DNA of 64,000 nucleotides from Crossaster papposus. Lineage: Eukaryota; Echinodermata; Asteroidea; Velatida; Solasteridae. A model generated the notes under the pieces. It was not told the origin of the DNA. It worked only from the letters and a program-made list of their open reading frames with translations, and did no database searches. Below are positions 43,501 to 50,866 of the stretch, piece after piece. A program made the translations under genes and the position numbers. The stretch covers positions 930,001-994,000 of the forward strand of contig JBAIAA010000349.1 in assembly GCA_037893245.1 (NCBI GenBank). Direction: 5' to 3'. Each line of letters starts with the position of its first letter. The stretch's first letter is position 1.

Positions 43501-46500
43501 CTGTTGTAGCGTGGTTTGGACCAGCCTGTTTTATTAGACCTCTGTTGCAGCGTGGTTTAGACCAGCCTGTTTCATTAGACCTCTGTTGCAGCGTGGTTTA
43601 GACCAGCCTGTTTCATTAGACCTCTGTTGCAGCGTGGTTTAGACCAGCCTGTTTTATTAGACCTCTGTTGCAGCGAGGTTTAGACCAGCCTGTTTTATTA
43701 GACCTCTGTTGCAGCGTGGTTTAGACCAGCCTGTTTTATTAGACCTCTGTTGCAGCGAGGTTTAGACCAGCCTGTTTTATTAGACCTCTGTTGCAGCGTG
43801 GTTTAGACCAGCCTGTTTTATTAGACCTCTGTTGCAGTGTGGTTTTTTAGACCAAGTCTGAGAAAGTTTATAAACGATGGTCGGCTATTATGGGAAAGGC
43901 AGTGACCACATATTTGCCAAACTACAGCCAGAAAGTACTCATTCCCTGTGGGAATTTTTGTTTGATACAAAGCCTGAGCTTTTTTATATGGTGGAAATGT
44001 ATTGAATGGTCTCTTACCGAAAAGTTCCCGGATGTCATTTTTTTGTACCAAATCATCATCCTCAGGTAACAAAAAGAAGAACGACGCAGGGCTAAAATCT
44101 GCGACACGGCTAAAAAATCATTCAAAGTGATCCAGATTCCAGATCAATATGAACATTTAACCCATTTAAATCTGCGACTCCAGTCGCCCAGCGCATTTAT
44201 TCCTACACTGCTATCGGCGACCACAGTCGCCCGCGACAACGTTCTATTCATAAATGAATGAATATGACAAACCATTGACCCCTGACCCCCACCCGGGTAC
44301 TATTGGATAGATGATTACGAGGCTAAATAGTTTATGTTGCTTTTTACTGTATAACACACCCATCATAGAGTAAAAAGCTTCGAAGCATATTAGTGTGCAT
44401 TACTTAGTGACTTGCACAGGAAATCCAGCGCCATGGGAATACGCGTGTATATGAATGGTAGCGTGCAAAGGGTTAATGGAATCATCCTAGATTCAATCTT
44501 CCTACCAAGTATCTACCCCGTCTTTGAATGTTTTCGCTCTCCCTCCGTCTTTTTATTTCCAAAGAAGAGTTTAATCACAATCGCTCCTCGGACATCGAGG
44601 ACATGCGCACCGCATACCAGACGTGCGCACTGTCCGCCAGCTGCAGCGACGCGCAGCGCGAGACGTGTCGACGCCGCACCCAGCAGCACCAACACCTGAT
44701 GGTCAAGGCCATGGAAGGAACTGATCTAGATCCTGATGATGTTGTGGTCTCTCATCAGCTGGGGAGACACATACTCCTGCTCTTGTTGCTGTTGCTATCA
44801 ATGATGATTGTAAGCTTTTCTTGGTTCCTATTAAAGCTTGCAATATACCTTTTGCAGATATGGGATGCGATCAAGCAAAATCAGTCTGAAGTAGGCCCTG
44901 GTCATTTTTGGGATTTTTACATATTCTTTTGTAGCGTATTTCAGGCTCCATTTCAGTGAAAACCCCACGAGAATACGACCTTTGGTTAAAAAATTACAAC
45001 CATTTGAACACCAGCACGTTAAAAATAAAGAAACTGAAAAAATCATGTTTTTGTATCACTTCCCTTCTGAATTTGGTTAAAAAAGTATTTTCACGTAAAA
45101 GAAAAATATTTTCCCCTTCTGTTTTTTTATTTTATTTTTTTATTTTTCCACCCCTACGAACATATTTTGGCCCGATCTCAAAACAAGAATTGCCGAGTTC
45201 CAACTGATTTTGCTTTATCGCATCATAAATGTGACCAGCTTCGCAAAAATGGGTATTATGGGACATTTAAAAAAAAATGAGTTACATACACAGCTGGATT
45301 GGTTACATTATAAGCTTTAATTTGGTATAGGTTTAAACCCTGTGGCATGTTGCATTCTGGAGATATACCAATTTTTGCATAATCATATTGTACAAATTAA
45401 CAGGAGTGCCTTCAGAGATACAGCCCTTTAAACAAAGCAAGTTGAAAAAACACACTTTGTTTTATCATCTTTATTCATTAAGATTAATATTTGTGTAAAT
45501 AAATTATAAAAGTATTGATATGAAAAAAGCCAATAAACCACCAAAAAAAAAATGTTCTTGTTGTGAAAATGTTTTTACCCTTTCCACATAGAACAGCTAA
45601 AATAGCATAGCGTCCCTTAATACCCTTTTTCGCAGAGCGGGTCACATATTCAAAAAGTAACCAACAAAAATAATATTGAAACGAGATTACTTGTAAACAA
45701 TATTAATCCTAACAGTCCCTATCCAGTCAAACTCCAACACTGAGGTTTTTTTGGGATCTTTCCTAGTCTCTTTCTTACTTTTTTTTTTTTTTTTTTTTTG
45801 TCGTCTTTAGGGTTTTTCAGTGTGCGTCTGGAAGTTGTCTGGTGAGTCTCAGAGTTCCCTGTACCTGATGCTGGAGTTTCTAGACACGGTCTTAACATAT
45901 TGCCAAGGGTTCTTCACTCTGGCCGTCTTTGGTTTTGACACGCAAAACGTCATCATCCCATTCTACAATGCGTAAGTTTTTTGTTTTTGTTTTTTTTACT
46001 TATTACGGTATTTAGGGGAAGCACCCTGTCGGATTAATCTGCTTAATCCTTTATTTTTTAATTAATTCCTTAGCCATGAGAATTATTGCTTTTGAAGGGA
46101 AGAGTAGATCATTTGTGACACGGTATGTCAAAATAAGGCACTTTTGGGCAAGAAGTCAATTTTGAGTTTCTGCAATTTTTGAGGGGTTCTGGCAAAATGA
46201 GACGGAACTGGGCAGAGGTTGAAATGAGGGTTCACAGGTGTTTGAAAAGAGGGTACAAATTCTCCTTACAATGCACTTCCATTGGACATTCCGTAAACAA
46301 GTTATGGCTTTTTAAAGTTCGCATTTATCAACATGTCGCAAAAGAAAAATTGGAGAAAAAAGCCTTTGAAGTTTCGTACATGTGATATGGAAAAATACCA
46401 ATTGTTTTTCCTTAAAAATACTTTTATTCCAATATTTCTTAACAAAATACGATAGTTAGTAGACATACCAAAGATTACAATTATCAATAAATCTGAAAAT

Positions 46501-49500
46501 AAAAAAACATCTACCATTATTAATTATATTGAAATTTTCTTCAATAGGGGGGGGGGGTGTAAAACTTCTGTATATTCTAATCTCTGGAGACTGCATGATG
46601 ATTTGTACAGACATCTCTGTAATTTTTCACATCTTGTAACTTTTAATTTACTTCAACTAAAACCCCACTGATGCATCCTAGCATTGTGTGCCGATGCGTA
46701 CTTGCATACATATCTTCCAATACAAGGTACATTCATGTCTTCATGTTTGTCACAAGCATGTGTTTTCACAGCAATATGTGGCCTGCTTCAACGAAACCCG
46801 GACAAAGTTGACAATTTTATAAGTTTTGGTTTTTCTTGGTTTTTTTCTTTAAATTCTCTAGGTTTTCGGCTTTAAAATGATGTATCATTTACATTTATTA
46901 CCCTATATCCTCTGGTAGAAGGATTTAGTGATAAAACCCTGACAACCTAATTATGAGATAAACAGCTTTGAAGTTAAGAAAAGCGTATTATTTCTATACA
47001 AAATTGTTTCTCACAATCGAAAAAAAACAACAACACTTCTGGCTGACTGATTATGCTCAAATTTGGGGAGATTGTAGACTAATAGTTTGTGATTCAGAAA
47101 AGAAAAAAAAGAAAAAATTGTAAGATCCACCCCGAAATGACTTTACGAGTACATTTTAATAAAACACATTGCGCGACTTTGTCTGGGTTTCGTTGGAACA
47201 GGTCAATTATGATTTTTATGTGTCCATTCGTGTTTTTTTTTCAAAGGTTGGAAACACCAATGGTATTTGCTTGAATTATCAGGAATGGGTGGATTTTTGG
47301 GGTCGTATTTTATAGTAAATTTGGATGCCAAAAAAAAGCAAGAAAAAAGACATTTGTTTTTAACCGGCGTCGGGCAGTTTTTCTGCGATCAGCAAAATGA
47401 GTGCGCTAGAAATCCTATAATTGTTCAGAAAAATTAAATTTTTCTAAAAAAATATATTTACGATTGCCAGACGACTTTTAGCAAAAAAAAACAAGAACAA
47501 CATAAGAACCACTGCCCGCACCAGTTAAAAACGAACGCCGTTTTTCTTTCTTTTCTCGGCATCTATGATTGTAAAACTTCGATCAGTTAAACGATATTTA
47601 TTATAAAATACAATCCCCAAATCCACCTATTCATGATAATTCAAGCAATTACCAATGGTGTATCCTACCTTTAGGCATTTGGTTGGGCGCGACTCTGGTT
47701 CCGAACCAGGTGTTATTTTCGTTCCTTGTTGCCTTTTTAGTTTGCATTCGTTTGTTGTACAGTAGAACGCCGCTATAACGAACATCACAGGATCTACAGA
47801 TTTGGTTTGGTATATCGATTTTAATTGATGTATGTGACCTGCTCCAACGAAACCCGGACAAAGTTGACCTTTTCTAGATTTAGCTTTTTTCAATTTCTCT
47901 TGGTTCTTCGCTTTAAAATGATGGATCATTGTCATATGTACCGGTACCCCCCACCCTATCTCCCCTAGTGGAAGGATTTGTGAGAAAACCCTGACAACCT
48001 AATTAGGAGAAACAGCTTGGAATTCAGAAAAGCCTATTATTTCTATACACAATTGTTTGTCAAAATTGACCAAAAAACCCCCACACTTCTAGGTGACGAA
48101 TTATGTTCAAATATAGGGAGATTGTAGATTAACAGTTTGTGATTCCAAAAAACCCAAAACCTCAAAATGGTAAATACTTCACGAGTACATTGTAATAAAA
48201 CACATTGTGCGACTTTGTCCGGGTTTCGTTGGAACAGGCCACATATTTTCAACAACAAATCGGGAGCAAAAGACAGTGGATTCGGTGAAATCTGTTGACT
48301 TTTTTTCAACAACAATGTTCAGTATTTGTGTAACATACAAAAATCGGGAGCCAAGGGTGGTTTTCGGTATAGCGGCAATTCAACAGTATTGGCTGGATTT
48401 TTTGTAGTGCTGGGCGAGTGATTTTTCCCACTCGGTTACTCGTGAATAAACGTTGTCGCAATTTTCACAAGAGGTGATAATGACAGTCACACGTGTTTAT
48501 CACCATGTGTTTTCATTCAAAAGCATAACAGTAATTTCTCATCGAGCTTGGCAGCAATTTGGTTTTCTTTATTGCTAAGTTTCAATTCAGAATGTTTGCT
48601 TTCCTCCATGGTACAATTACAAATCAATAAAGATTGTAATCATATCGTAAAACCCTCGTAATTGTCATAATAAGTTAATAATCCCACCGTGTTGCAACGT
48701 CCGCCTGTGCTCGCTAACAATCACTACTCGCGAGTAATTATTGCTACTCGGGCTGGCACAAGTACGCGAATAGTTGAAAAACTGTGAGTAGTAAAAACTG
48801 ATCACGAGTAATGACATAATCGAGTTACTCGCCCAGCACCAATTTGTGGTATGTTTTACAGTTTGGTTTACAATTTAACCATTAGTGTATCTTGAAGACA
48901 AACGGAGCATACAGTTCGAACCGATGAATTGAAATGTATACATGTAACCGGTTCTTTTCCGAACCACATAACTCCAACGCGATACAATTCCACATGGTGT
49001 TACCGCAATCTTTCCACACTTTGTTCGTGTCGTGAAATAATAGCAGCCATTGATGAAGCCATTTTAATGTGAAATCATACATTCCCTCGGGAAACCAACA
49101 TGTCTGCATGTTTTAAGTGTGTTTTTGCTCCGCAGTAGAATAGACTGGGAATAAAACAAAATGATTTGTGGATCTGAATCCACAAAAAGATGGAATGCTC
49201 CGACAGCGTACACGAAAAGTGGCATACATGATCATTTGACAAGGTGCATGTTACGGTTAATTAACACAAAAGAGAACAACAGGAACAAAGAATCCTCGGA
49301 CGACAGTTTTTTGTCAACATTTGTCGTAGGTCATATACAAATAGCCGTACAAAGTTTTGAGGTTTCGTTAGGTTTGTGCACAAACATGGATGCGCCCAGC
49401 AGGCATCACTTTGTACATCGAGCCAGCGCTCTAGTAATTTAATATAGCTCTATGGTAATACGTAATCTCAAACACAGCATGATTGCGATTTAATGTTGTA

Positions 49501-50866
49501 ATACTTCCAACGAGTGTTGCACGTTTTTGTTTTTTTCACCGGAGCACAGAATGAGGCGGTTACTTTGCCGCAAGAAGTACCGGCAGTCTTCCACCGATGA
49601 GCTGGATGATGACACCAGGCACACTGTGCAGCAGTTCACTCAGCATCACATCAACACGTGCAGGAAGGTTATCCTGAAGGACAACAGGTGAGAGAAATGG
49701 GTACAGCAGGTGAGATAAATGGGTGCAACAGGTGAGAGAAATGGGTGCAACAGTTGAGAGAAATGGGTGCAACAGGTGAGAGAAATGGGTGCAACAGTTG
49801 AGAGAAATGGGTGCAACAGGTGAGAGAAATGGGTACAACTATAGAATGCAGTGCCACGTACTCAACTACTTCGGCTTTATTTACCCTAGGACATAGAATG
49901 GAGTGGTCCTGTATCCTATGGGTATTGGGGTACAACTATATAATACAGGGCCACTCCATTCTATGTCCTAGGGTAAAGCCGAGAGTTGTTGAGTGGCCCT
50001 GCATTCTATAGTTACTCCCGGGTCTCGATCTTGGATGCCACGGTCTCGGGTTTTACCCTCAAGACCCCAGCAAAATACGTTGGGCCACACAAATTACGTT
50101 GCACCACAAAAATCTAGTCTTCATTCTGAACATAAACGATACTGTGCGACACTACGTAGGGAGAAAGAGCGGTCAAGTTTTGTGAATTAACTCAAAAGAG
50201 TTCTAGCTTCGTCGATGTTTGTTTTTATGAAGTCGACCTGTTACACTATATGTCGGCCATAGACTGGTTCCGGTATTTAGATTTAGACTGGTTTCAGTCT
50301 TGGTCTTGGACATAAGGACTGCAACAGACTACAATACTGTGCACATTGAGGATTCTCTGAAAATTAGGGGTGCGCATTTACAGGTAGTTTGGGAACCTGG
50401 TACACGGTCGGTACTCGGTCCCAAAGCACACCTTTTTGCAGACTTTTTTTAACTCGGATAAAGACATCATTTGTACAAAAAGATAATAATCTTTCAGACA
50501 TTTCATCAATTTGTTCAGATGTTGTAGAGCTTGCAGGCTCCGTCCGTTGAAGAAATGATACTCGGACATGACAAAGACCAAAGCTAATGTTTGTTGTAAA
50601 ACAACTCTGTATGTGTTTGCGCCTACAGAGTTGGGCTTCCTCAGAGTGACGGGGCGTTTCGTGGCACGGACCTCATTGATTGGCTGGTGGAAGTTGGCCT
50701 GGCCGTTACTAGGGAGGCTGCCGTTGTCTATGGCAACAGGCTTCTCATTGGTCAAATCATCGCCCATGCGGACAGGGGGCTCGGTAACTTTCGGGACGGG
50801 CAGGTGTTGTATAAATTTAACTACAAGGACGACTCGGACAGTGATGACCTGCAAGTTGTGACATAG
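28368..50866 (+). CDS. GPR155: GPR155 / LYCHOS, lysosomal cholesterol-sensing transporter-like protein with DEP domain
   Basis: Fourteen coding exons: 28368-28586, 29703-29868, 30860-31014, 32037-32281, 33818-33986, 36233-36388, 37156-37239, 38246-38451, 41418-41514, 42131-42308, 44565-44809, 45811-45971, 49550-49687, 50629-50866. All junctions are GT..AG and in phase; 818 aa (human ~870). Residues ~20-340 are the auxin-efflux-carrier-like membrane domain (LECFGIILLGYVAGR, SNDFALGYP, LMLNPIGF-type AMLNPIGF, FLYGTIPTAPS). Residues ~345-690 form a second multi-pass region. Residues ~735-810 are the DEP domain (GTDLIDWLVEVGLA). Known role of the family: lysosomal membrane protein that senses cholesterol and promotes mTORC1 signalling through GATOR1. 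The ATG at 28368 sits 29 bases after an acceptor at 28338; no stop separates them, so an upstream coding exon is possible but a non-coding first exon is likelier. Confidence 0.96.
29107..29573. mobile_element. TTAACCCTAAC-ended MITE with TAGTACTAC words
   Basis: TTAACCCTAACCCCGTAGG and CCGGTAGGGTTAGGGTTAA are inverted ends. The interior repeats ACTACATGTAGTA and AGTACTAC in both orientations. In GPR155 intron 1. Confidence 0.82.
29703..29868 (+). CDS. GPR155: GPR155 coding exon 2
   Basis: Residues 74-129: VNWLFWCSILISKALVFAVV, then AIFASQSNDFALGYPI, the signature of the transporter-like domain. Donor GTAAGT. Confidence 0.96.
29927..30158. mobile_element. 232-bp MITE with GCCGCGTTCGCATT ends
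   Basis: AGCCGCGTTCGCATTTGACT and AGTCCAATGCGAACGCGGCT are inverted. Interior words TTTACCC / GGTAAC recur. Relative of the repeat at 38463-38790. Confidence 0.85.
30311..30675. mobile_element. Possible TGTGACC-type element, right end unclear
   Basis: TGTGACCCGCTCCAGGACAA matches the family terminus. An internal hairpin (AGGACCCTACTTATCGC / GCGATAGTAGGGTCCT) lies at 30359-30417. No convincing right end. Confidence 0.45.
30860..31014 (+). CDS. GPR155: GPR155 coding exon 3
   Basis: Residues 129-180: FVGYLYLVGPISLAMLNPIG and FLSMEIQRNRQATHRHS. Length matches human with no gap across LQYIYLVAPISLMMLNPIGF. Confidence 0.95.
31068..31164. repeat. 20-bp tandem repeat, five copies
   Basis: Unit TTTTACCGGTAGACGGCCGG, 54 bp downstream of exon 3; palindromic ACCGGT core. 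Confidence 0.93.
31171..31400 (+). mobile_element. tRNA-derived SINE with CTTGGGCAAGACACTTT domain
   Basis: A-box-like AGTGGTCCAGTGGTTACG, B-box GGGTTCGAACCC, then CTTGGGCAAGACACTTTGCT and CCCACCCAGGAGTAATGGGT, a body found in many invertebrate SINEs. Immediately after the 20-bp array. Confidence 0.82.
31500..31999. mobile_element. GGATTTTGGAGGATT-word element interrupted by a nested MITE
   Basis: AACAAATAACCTCCATCCTC at the left and GGAGGATTTGGGATAGTTAGGGTTAA at the right edge region (31974-31999) match the copy at 34206-34372, which lacks the insertion at 31616-31863. Confidence 0.8.
31616..31863. mobile_element. CCAATTTCATAAAAC / GCTTAGCA MITE nested in the element
   Basis: CCAATTTCATAAAACCTTTA and TGTTTTATGAAATTTGCCCC are inverted ends; GCTTAGCATG and CTAAGCAAAT words inside. 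Member of the GGGCCNATTTC group. Confidence 0.8.
32037..32281 (+). CDS. GPR155: GPR155 coding exon 4
   Basis: Residues 181-262: LVTNPIIIMVVLGIVGNFAF and SFSATALFFLGIGMVGKMKK, two membrane segments well matched to human. Its donor lies 22 bp before a DNA transposon (32304). Confidence 0.95.
32304..33205. mobile_element. 0.9-kb DNA transposon-like element with TIR CAGTCCTTCTGATTTGA
   Basis: Perfect 17-bp inverted termini, extended by GGCGTG / CACGCC words. Overlapping open frames (32334-32657, 32685-33185) show no known domain. In GPR155 intron 4. Confidence 0.85.
33210..33437. mobile_element. TTAACCAGTTCGCGCC MITE, copy 1
   Basis: TTTAACCAGTTCGCGCCGGG at the left; GCGTGAACTTTTTAA at the right. 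Interior CCTTGCTCGTGACGTGTTTA is shared with 37862-38104 and 54459-54641. Confidence 0.8.
33598..33732 (+). repeat. G-rich (GGGTG)n tract
   Basis: Runs of GGGTGGGGTGGGTGGGG on the plus strand, 86 bp upstream of GPR155 exon 5; has many G3 runs that could form quadruplexes in DNA or pre-mRNA. Confidence 0.95.
33818..33986 (+). CDS. GPR155: GPR155 coding exon 5
   Basis: Residues 262-318: SFSSFGFLYGTIPTAPSVYM, matching human NYAFLYGVFPVAPGVAIFAT. Acceptor CCCTTCAG; the first of two GT sites at the end (GTAGGT at 33987) keeps frame. Confidence 0.94.
34206..34372. mobile_element. GGATTTTGGAGGATT-word element, uninterrupted copy
   Basis: AAATAACCTCAATCCTCC to GGATGGTAAGGGTTAA; reads straight through the point (CTTATGACCTGGA / CTCTGCATTATCC) where the copy at 31500 carries a MITE. 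Confidence 0.8.
34388..35209. mobile_element. 0.82-kb transposon-like element with TIR TACCGTAATTTCCTGCGGTA
   Basis: TACCGTAATTTCCTGCGGTA is inverted at 35190-35209; the inverted repeat continues with AAGACGCGGCTTA / CTTAACCGCCGTG. No transposase seen. GPR155 intron 5. Confidence 0.87.
35296..35718. mobile_element. TGTGACC-family MITE (CGGCTCTAC subfamily), copy 2
   Basis: TGTGACCGGCTCTACAAAAA to GTAGAGCGAATCACA. Close relative of 9627-10071. Abuts the next MITE with only AA between. Confidence 0.9.
35721..36143. mobile_element. TGTGACC-family MITE (CCAACGAAACCCGG subfamily), copy 1
   Basis: TGTGACCTGTTCCAACGAAA and TTTCGTTGGAACAGGTCACA are perfect inverted ends, flanked by AA on both sides. 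Relatives at 46777-47205 and 47833-48243. Confidence 0.92.
36233..36388 (+). CDS. GPR155: GPR155 coding exon 6
   Basis: Residues 319-370: IASSMVLCTFASAPMMFITA, end of the transporter-like domain, then a segment reaching VGCVGIACC. Donor GTGAGT. Confidence 0.94.
36443..36790. mobile_element. CAGGGTTCTAGC repeat, complete
   Basis: CAGGGTTCTAGCCACGGTGG and CCTAGCTAGAACCCTG are inverted ends; interior T-rich with CTCGCTGCGCTCGC. Relative of 4986-5410. Confidence 0.72.
37063..37112. mobile_element. TTAAAGGTAGG-family MITE remnant
   Basis: GAGCAATTACCAATGGTAAT and GGTATCCTACCTTTAA only. Confidence 0.6.
37156..37239 (+). CDS. GPR155: GPR155 coding exon 7
   Basis: Residues 371-398: VWMLIVFILSKRYNLIPHHF then TMHLVVAQ; human has LAILLLSKKYKQLPHML. 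Phase 0 both ends. Confidence 0.92.
37457..37865. mobile_element. TTAACCAGTTCGCGCC MITE split by a SINE
   Basis: Left part TTAAACCAGTTCGCGCCGTG (37457-37535) and right end AACGCGAACTGGTTAA (37850-37865) flank the SINE at 37536-37824. The final TTAA is shared with the next MITE. Confidence 0.75.
37536..37824 (-). mobile_element. tRNA-derived SINE, minus strand, copy 1
   Basis: Read on the minus strand: GTCAGGTTGGCGTAGCGGTT (A box), GGGTTCGAATCC (B box), GGGTTTTCAGTCCGTG, TTTTCCTCCCACCTCTAAAA, and an AAT-rich tail. 37536 is the 3' tail. Near-identical copy at 57835-58098. Confidence 0.88.
37862..38104. mobile_element. TTAACCAGTTCGTGCC MITE, copy 2
   Basis: TTAACCAGTTCGTGCCG and CGGCGCGAACTGGTTAA inverted; TTAA at both ends. 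Opposite orientation to the copies at 33210 and 54459. Confidence 0.88.
38246..38451 (+). CDS. GPR155: GPR155 coding exon 8
   Basis: Residues 399-467: three hydrophobic segments with STRCWAALLAIALCIMRCR (human STYLWTGLLAISLFLLKKR) and VLFYIYGWA. Acceptor GTTGTCTAG. Confidence 0.92.
38463..38790. mobile_element. Repeat of GGTAACTTACCC and AGTCCAGTGCGAAC words
   Basis: GTTTGCACTGGACCTAATTT, AAGTCCAGTGCGAACAG and GTCAATTAAATCCAAGTGCG recur with TTTAACYGAGCCA between. Resembles 29927-30158; ends not certain. Confidence 0.6.
38897..39739. mobile_element. GCCGATTTCACGAAAC element, copy 2
   Basis: CAGCAGCCGATTTCACGAAA and TTTCGTGAAATCGGCTGCAG are inverted ends. Interior GGCGTAAGTTACGCC words in both orientations. 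Right end overlaps the next element by CAGG. Confidence 0.87.
39922..40300. mobile_element. TTAAAGGTAGG-family MITE, complete (379 bp)
   Basis: TTAAAGGTAGTATACACCAT to ATGGTGTATACTACCTTTAA; both termini changed in the same way (GTAT for GGAT), so the inverted repeat is still matched. Confidence 0.93.
40319..40731. mobile_element. TTAACCCTAAC MITE of GGATTCAGGATA words, copy 2 (inverted)
   Basis: TTAACCCTAACTCCCTCACG to GGTGGTTAGGGTTA; reverse orientation of 16155-16570 with few differences. Confidence 0.9.
40765..41011. mobile_element. GCTTAGCGCAAAC / GAAATCGGCCCC element, adjacent
   Basis: GTAAGCACACAAATTTGCTT leads to CTTACACGTTTTATGAAATCGGCCCC. Left end seems to use the terminus of the previous element. 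Confidence 0.6.
41418..41514 (+). CDS. GPR155: GPR155 coding exon 9
   Basis: Residues 467-499: VPTLQVALIIAIAPPVYSLS ending FQYGDWQ (human SAFFYGKEQ). Followed within 80 bp by the 20-bp minisatellite. Confidence 0.9.
41593..41985. repeat. 20-bp palindromic minisatellite, about 20 copies
   Basis: Unit TATATCTCGTACGTACGACG; the CGTACGTACG core is self-complementary, so long open frames appear on both strands. In GPR155 intron 9, starting 79 bp after the exon. Confidence 0.96.
42131..42308 (+). CDS. GPR155: GPR155 coding exon 10
   Basis: Residues 500-558: LIASIVVLGMNFILAVVALI, then an acidic cytosolic stretch ending KDSGQ. A second in-frame donor lies 27 bp downstream (after 42335, GTAAAT), which would add nine residues. 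Confidence 0.9.
42853..43962. repeat. 41-bp minisatellite (22 copies) between ~95-bp direct repeats
   Basis: Array 42954-43855 of AGACCTCTGTTGCAGCG plus TGGTTTAGACCAGCCTG. The sequence before it (GCTATTATGGGAAAGGCAG ... ACTACAGCCAGAAAGTACTC) recurs directly after it. Unit variants: TGTAGCG, GCGAGG, TTTCATTAG. Confidence 0.95.
44157..44476. mobile_element. Possible MITE with TTAACCC ends
   Basis: TTAACCCATTTAAATCTGCG at the left and AAAGGGTTAA at the right; interior repeats CGACTCCAGTCGCC / CGACCACAGTCGCC. Ends short, so tentative. Confidence 0.5.
44565..44809 (+). CDS. GPR155: GPR155 coding exon 11
   Basis: Residues 559-640: variable cytosolic loop with SSDIEDMRTAYQTC, then SHQLGRHILLLLLLLLSMMI, matching human QQLTRHVLLCLLLIIGLF. 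Confidence 0.92.
45230..45646. mobile_element. TGTGACC-family MITE (AGCTTCGCAAAAA subfamily)
   Basis: TGTGACCAGCTTCGCAAAAA and TTTTTCGCAGAGCGGGTCACA inverted. GPR155 intron 11. Confidence 0.85.
45811..45971 (+). CDS. GPR155: GPR155 coding exon 12
   Basis: Residues 641-694: YLMLEFLDTVLTYCQGFFTL and AVFGFDTQNVIIPFYNA (human VFNFGQGFISFGIFGLDKHL). A long T run (45780-45799) precedes the acceptor TCTTTAG. Confidence 0.93.
46777..47205. mobile_element. TGTGACC-family MITE (CCAACGAAACCCGG subfamily), copy 2
   Basis: TGTGGCCTGCTTCAACGAAA and TTTCGTTGGAACAGGTCA. Paralogue of 35721-36143 and 47833-48243. Confidence 0.88.
47241..47673. mobile_element. TTAAAGGTAGG-family element, symmetric (double right-arm) copy
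   Basis: Both arms read as the CAATTACCAATGG side of the family: CCAATGGTATTTGCTTGAAT at the left and ATTCAAGCAATTACCAATGG at the right, each followed inward by the AACCGGCGTCGGGCAG segment. Usual copies have two different ends. Confidence 0.8.
47758..48388. mobile_element. Tigger/pogo-like MITE interrupted by a TGTGACC MITE
   Basis: TACAGTAGAACGCCGCTATA at the left; TATAGCGGCAATTCAACAGTA at 48368-48388 is its imperfect inverse. TA at both ends fits a Tc1/mariner-class target. Confidence 0.72.
47833..48243. mobile_element. TGTGACC-family MITE (CCAACGAAACCCGG subfamily), copy 3, nested
   Basis: TGTGACCTGCTCCAACGAAA and TTTCGTTGGAACAGGCCACA, flanked by TA, inside the Tigger-like element. Confidence 0.9.
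48405..48841. mobile_element. hAT-like MITE with TAGTGCTGGGCGAGT ends
   Basis: TAGTGCTGGGCGAGT and ACTCGCCCAGCACCA inverted; flanking 8-mers ATTTTTTG and ATTTGTGG agree at six of eight places. TACTCGCGAGTA-like words inside. Confidence 0.8.
48842..49549. other. GPR155 intron 12, right part, nothing assigned
   Basis: Unique-looking AT-rich sequence up to exon 13. No element end recognised. Confidence 0.4.
49550..49687 (+). CDS. GPR155: GPR155 coding exon 13
   Basis: Residues 694-740: MRRLLCRKKYRQ, then VQQFTQHHINTCRKVILKDN (human CQQFIHYHRDLCIRNIVKER). Its donor AACAG|GTGAGAG is the first unit of a 22-bp tandem array. Confidence 0.93.
49684..49836 (+). repeat. 22-bp array of duplicated 5' splice sites
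   Basis: Seven units of AACAGGTGAGAGAAATGG type; GTGAG is kept at 49688, 49710, 49732, 49776 and 49820 and changed to TTGAG in two. The first unit is the true donor of exon 13. Reading through gives AGG TGA, a stop. Confidence 0.95.
49837..50022. mobile_element. Foldback repeat of ~75-bp arms
   Basis: CAACTATAGAATGCAGTGCC and CCTAGGACATAGAATGGAGT are inverted at 49950-50022 (CCACTCCATTCTATGTCCTA ... GCATTCTATAGTTA). Confidence 0.85.
50629..50866 (+). CDS. GPR155: GPR155 coding exon 14 (DEP domain and stop)
   Basis: Residues 740-818: DGAFRGTDLIDWLVEVGLAV, AAVVYGNRLLIGQIIAHA and FRDGQVLYKFNY make the DEP domain; acidic tail DDSDSDDLQVVT then TAG at 50864. The protein ends about 35 residues earlier than human. 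Confidence 0.96.

Noticed and set aside
42954-43855. CRISPR-like array of regular repeats
   Set aside because: Units are contiguous with no variable spacers, and the DNA is animal; it is a minisatellite. The same applies to 251-1845.
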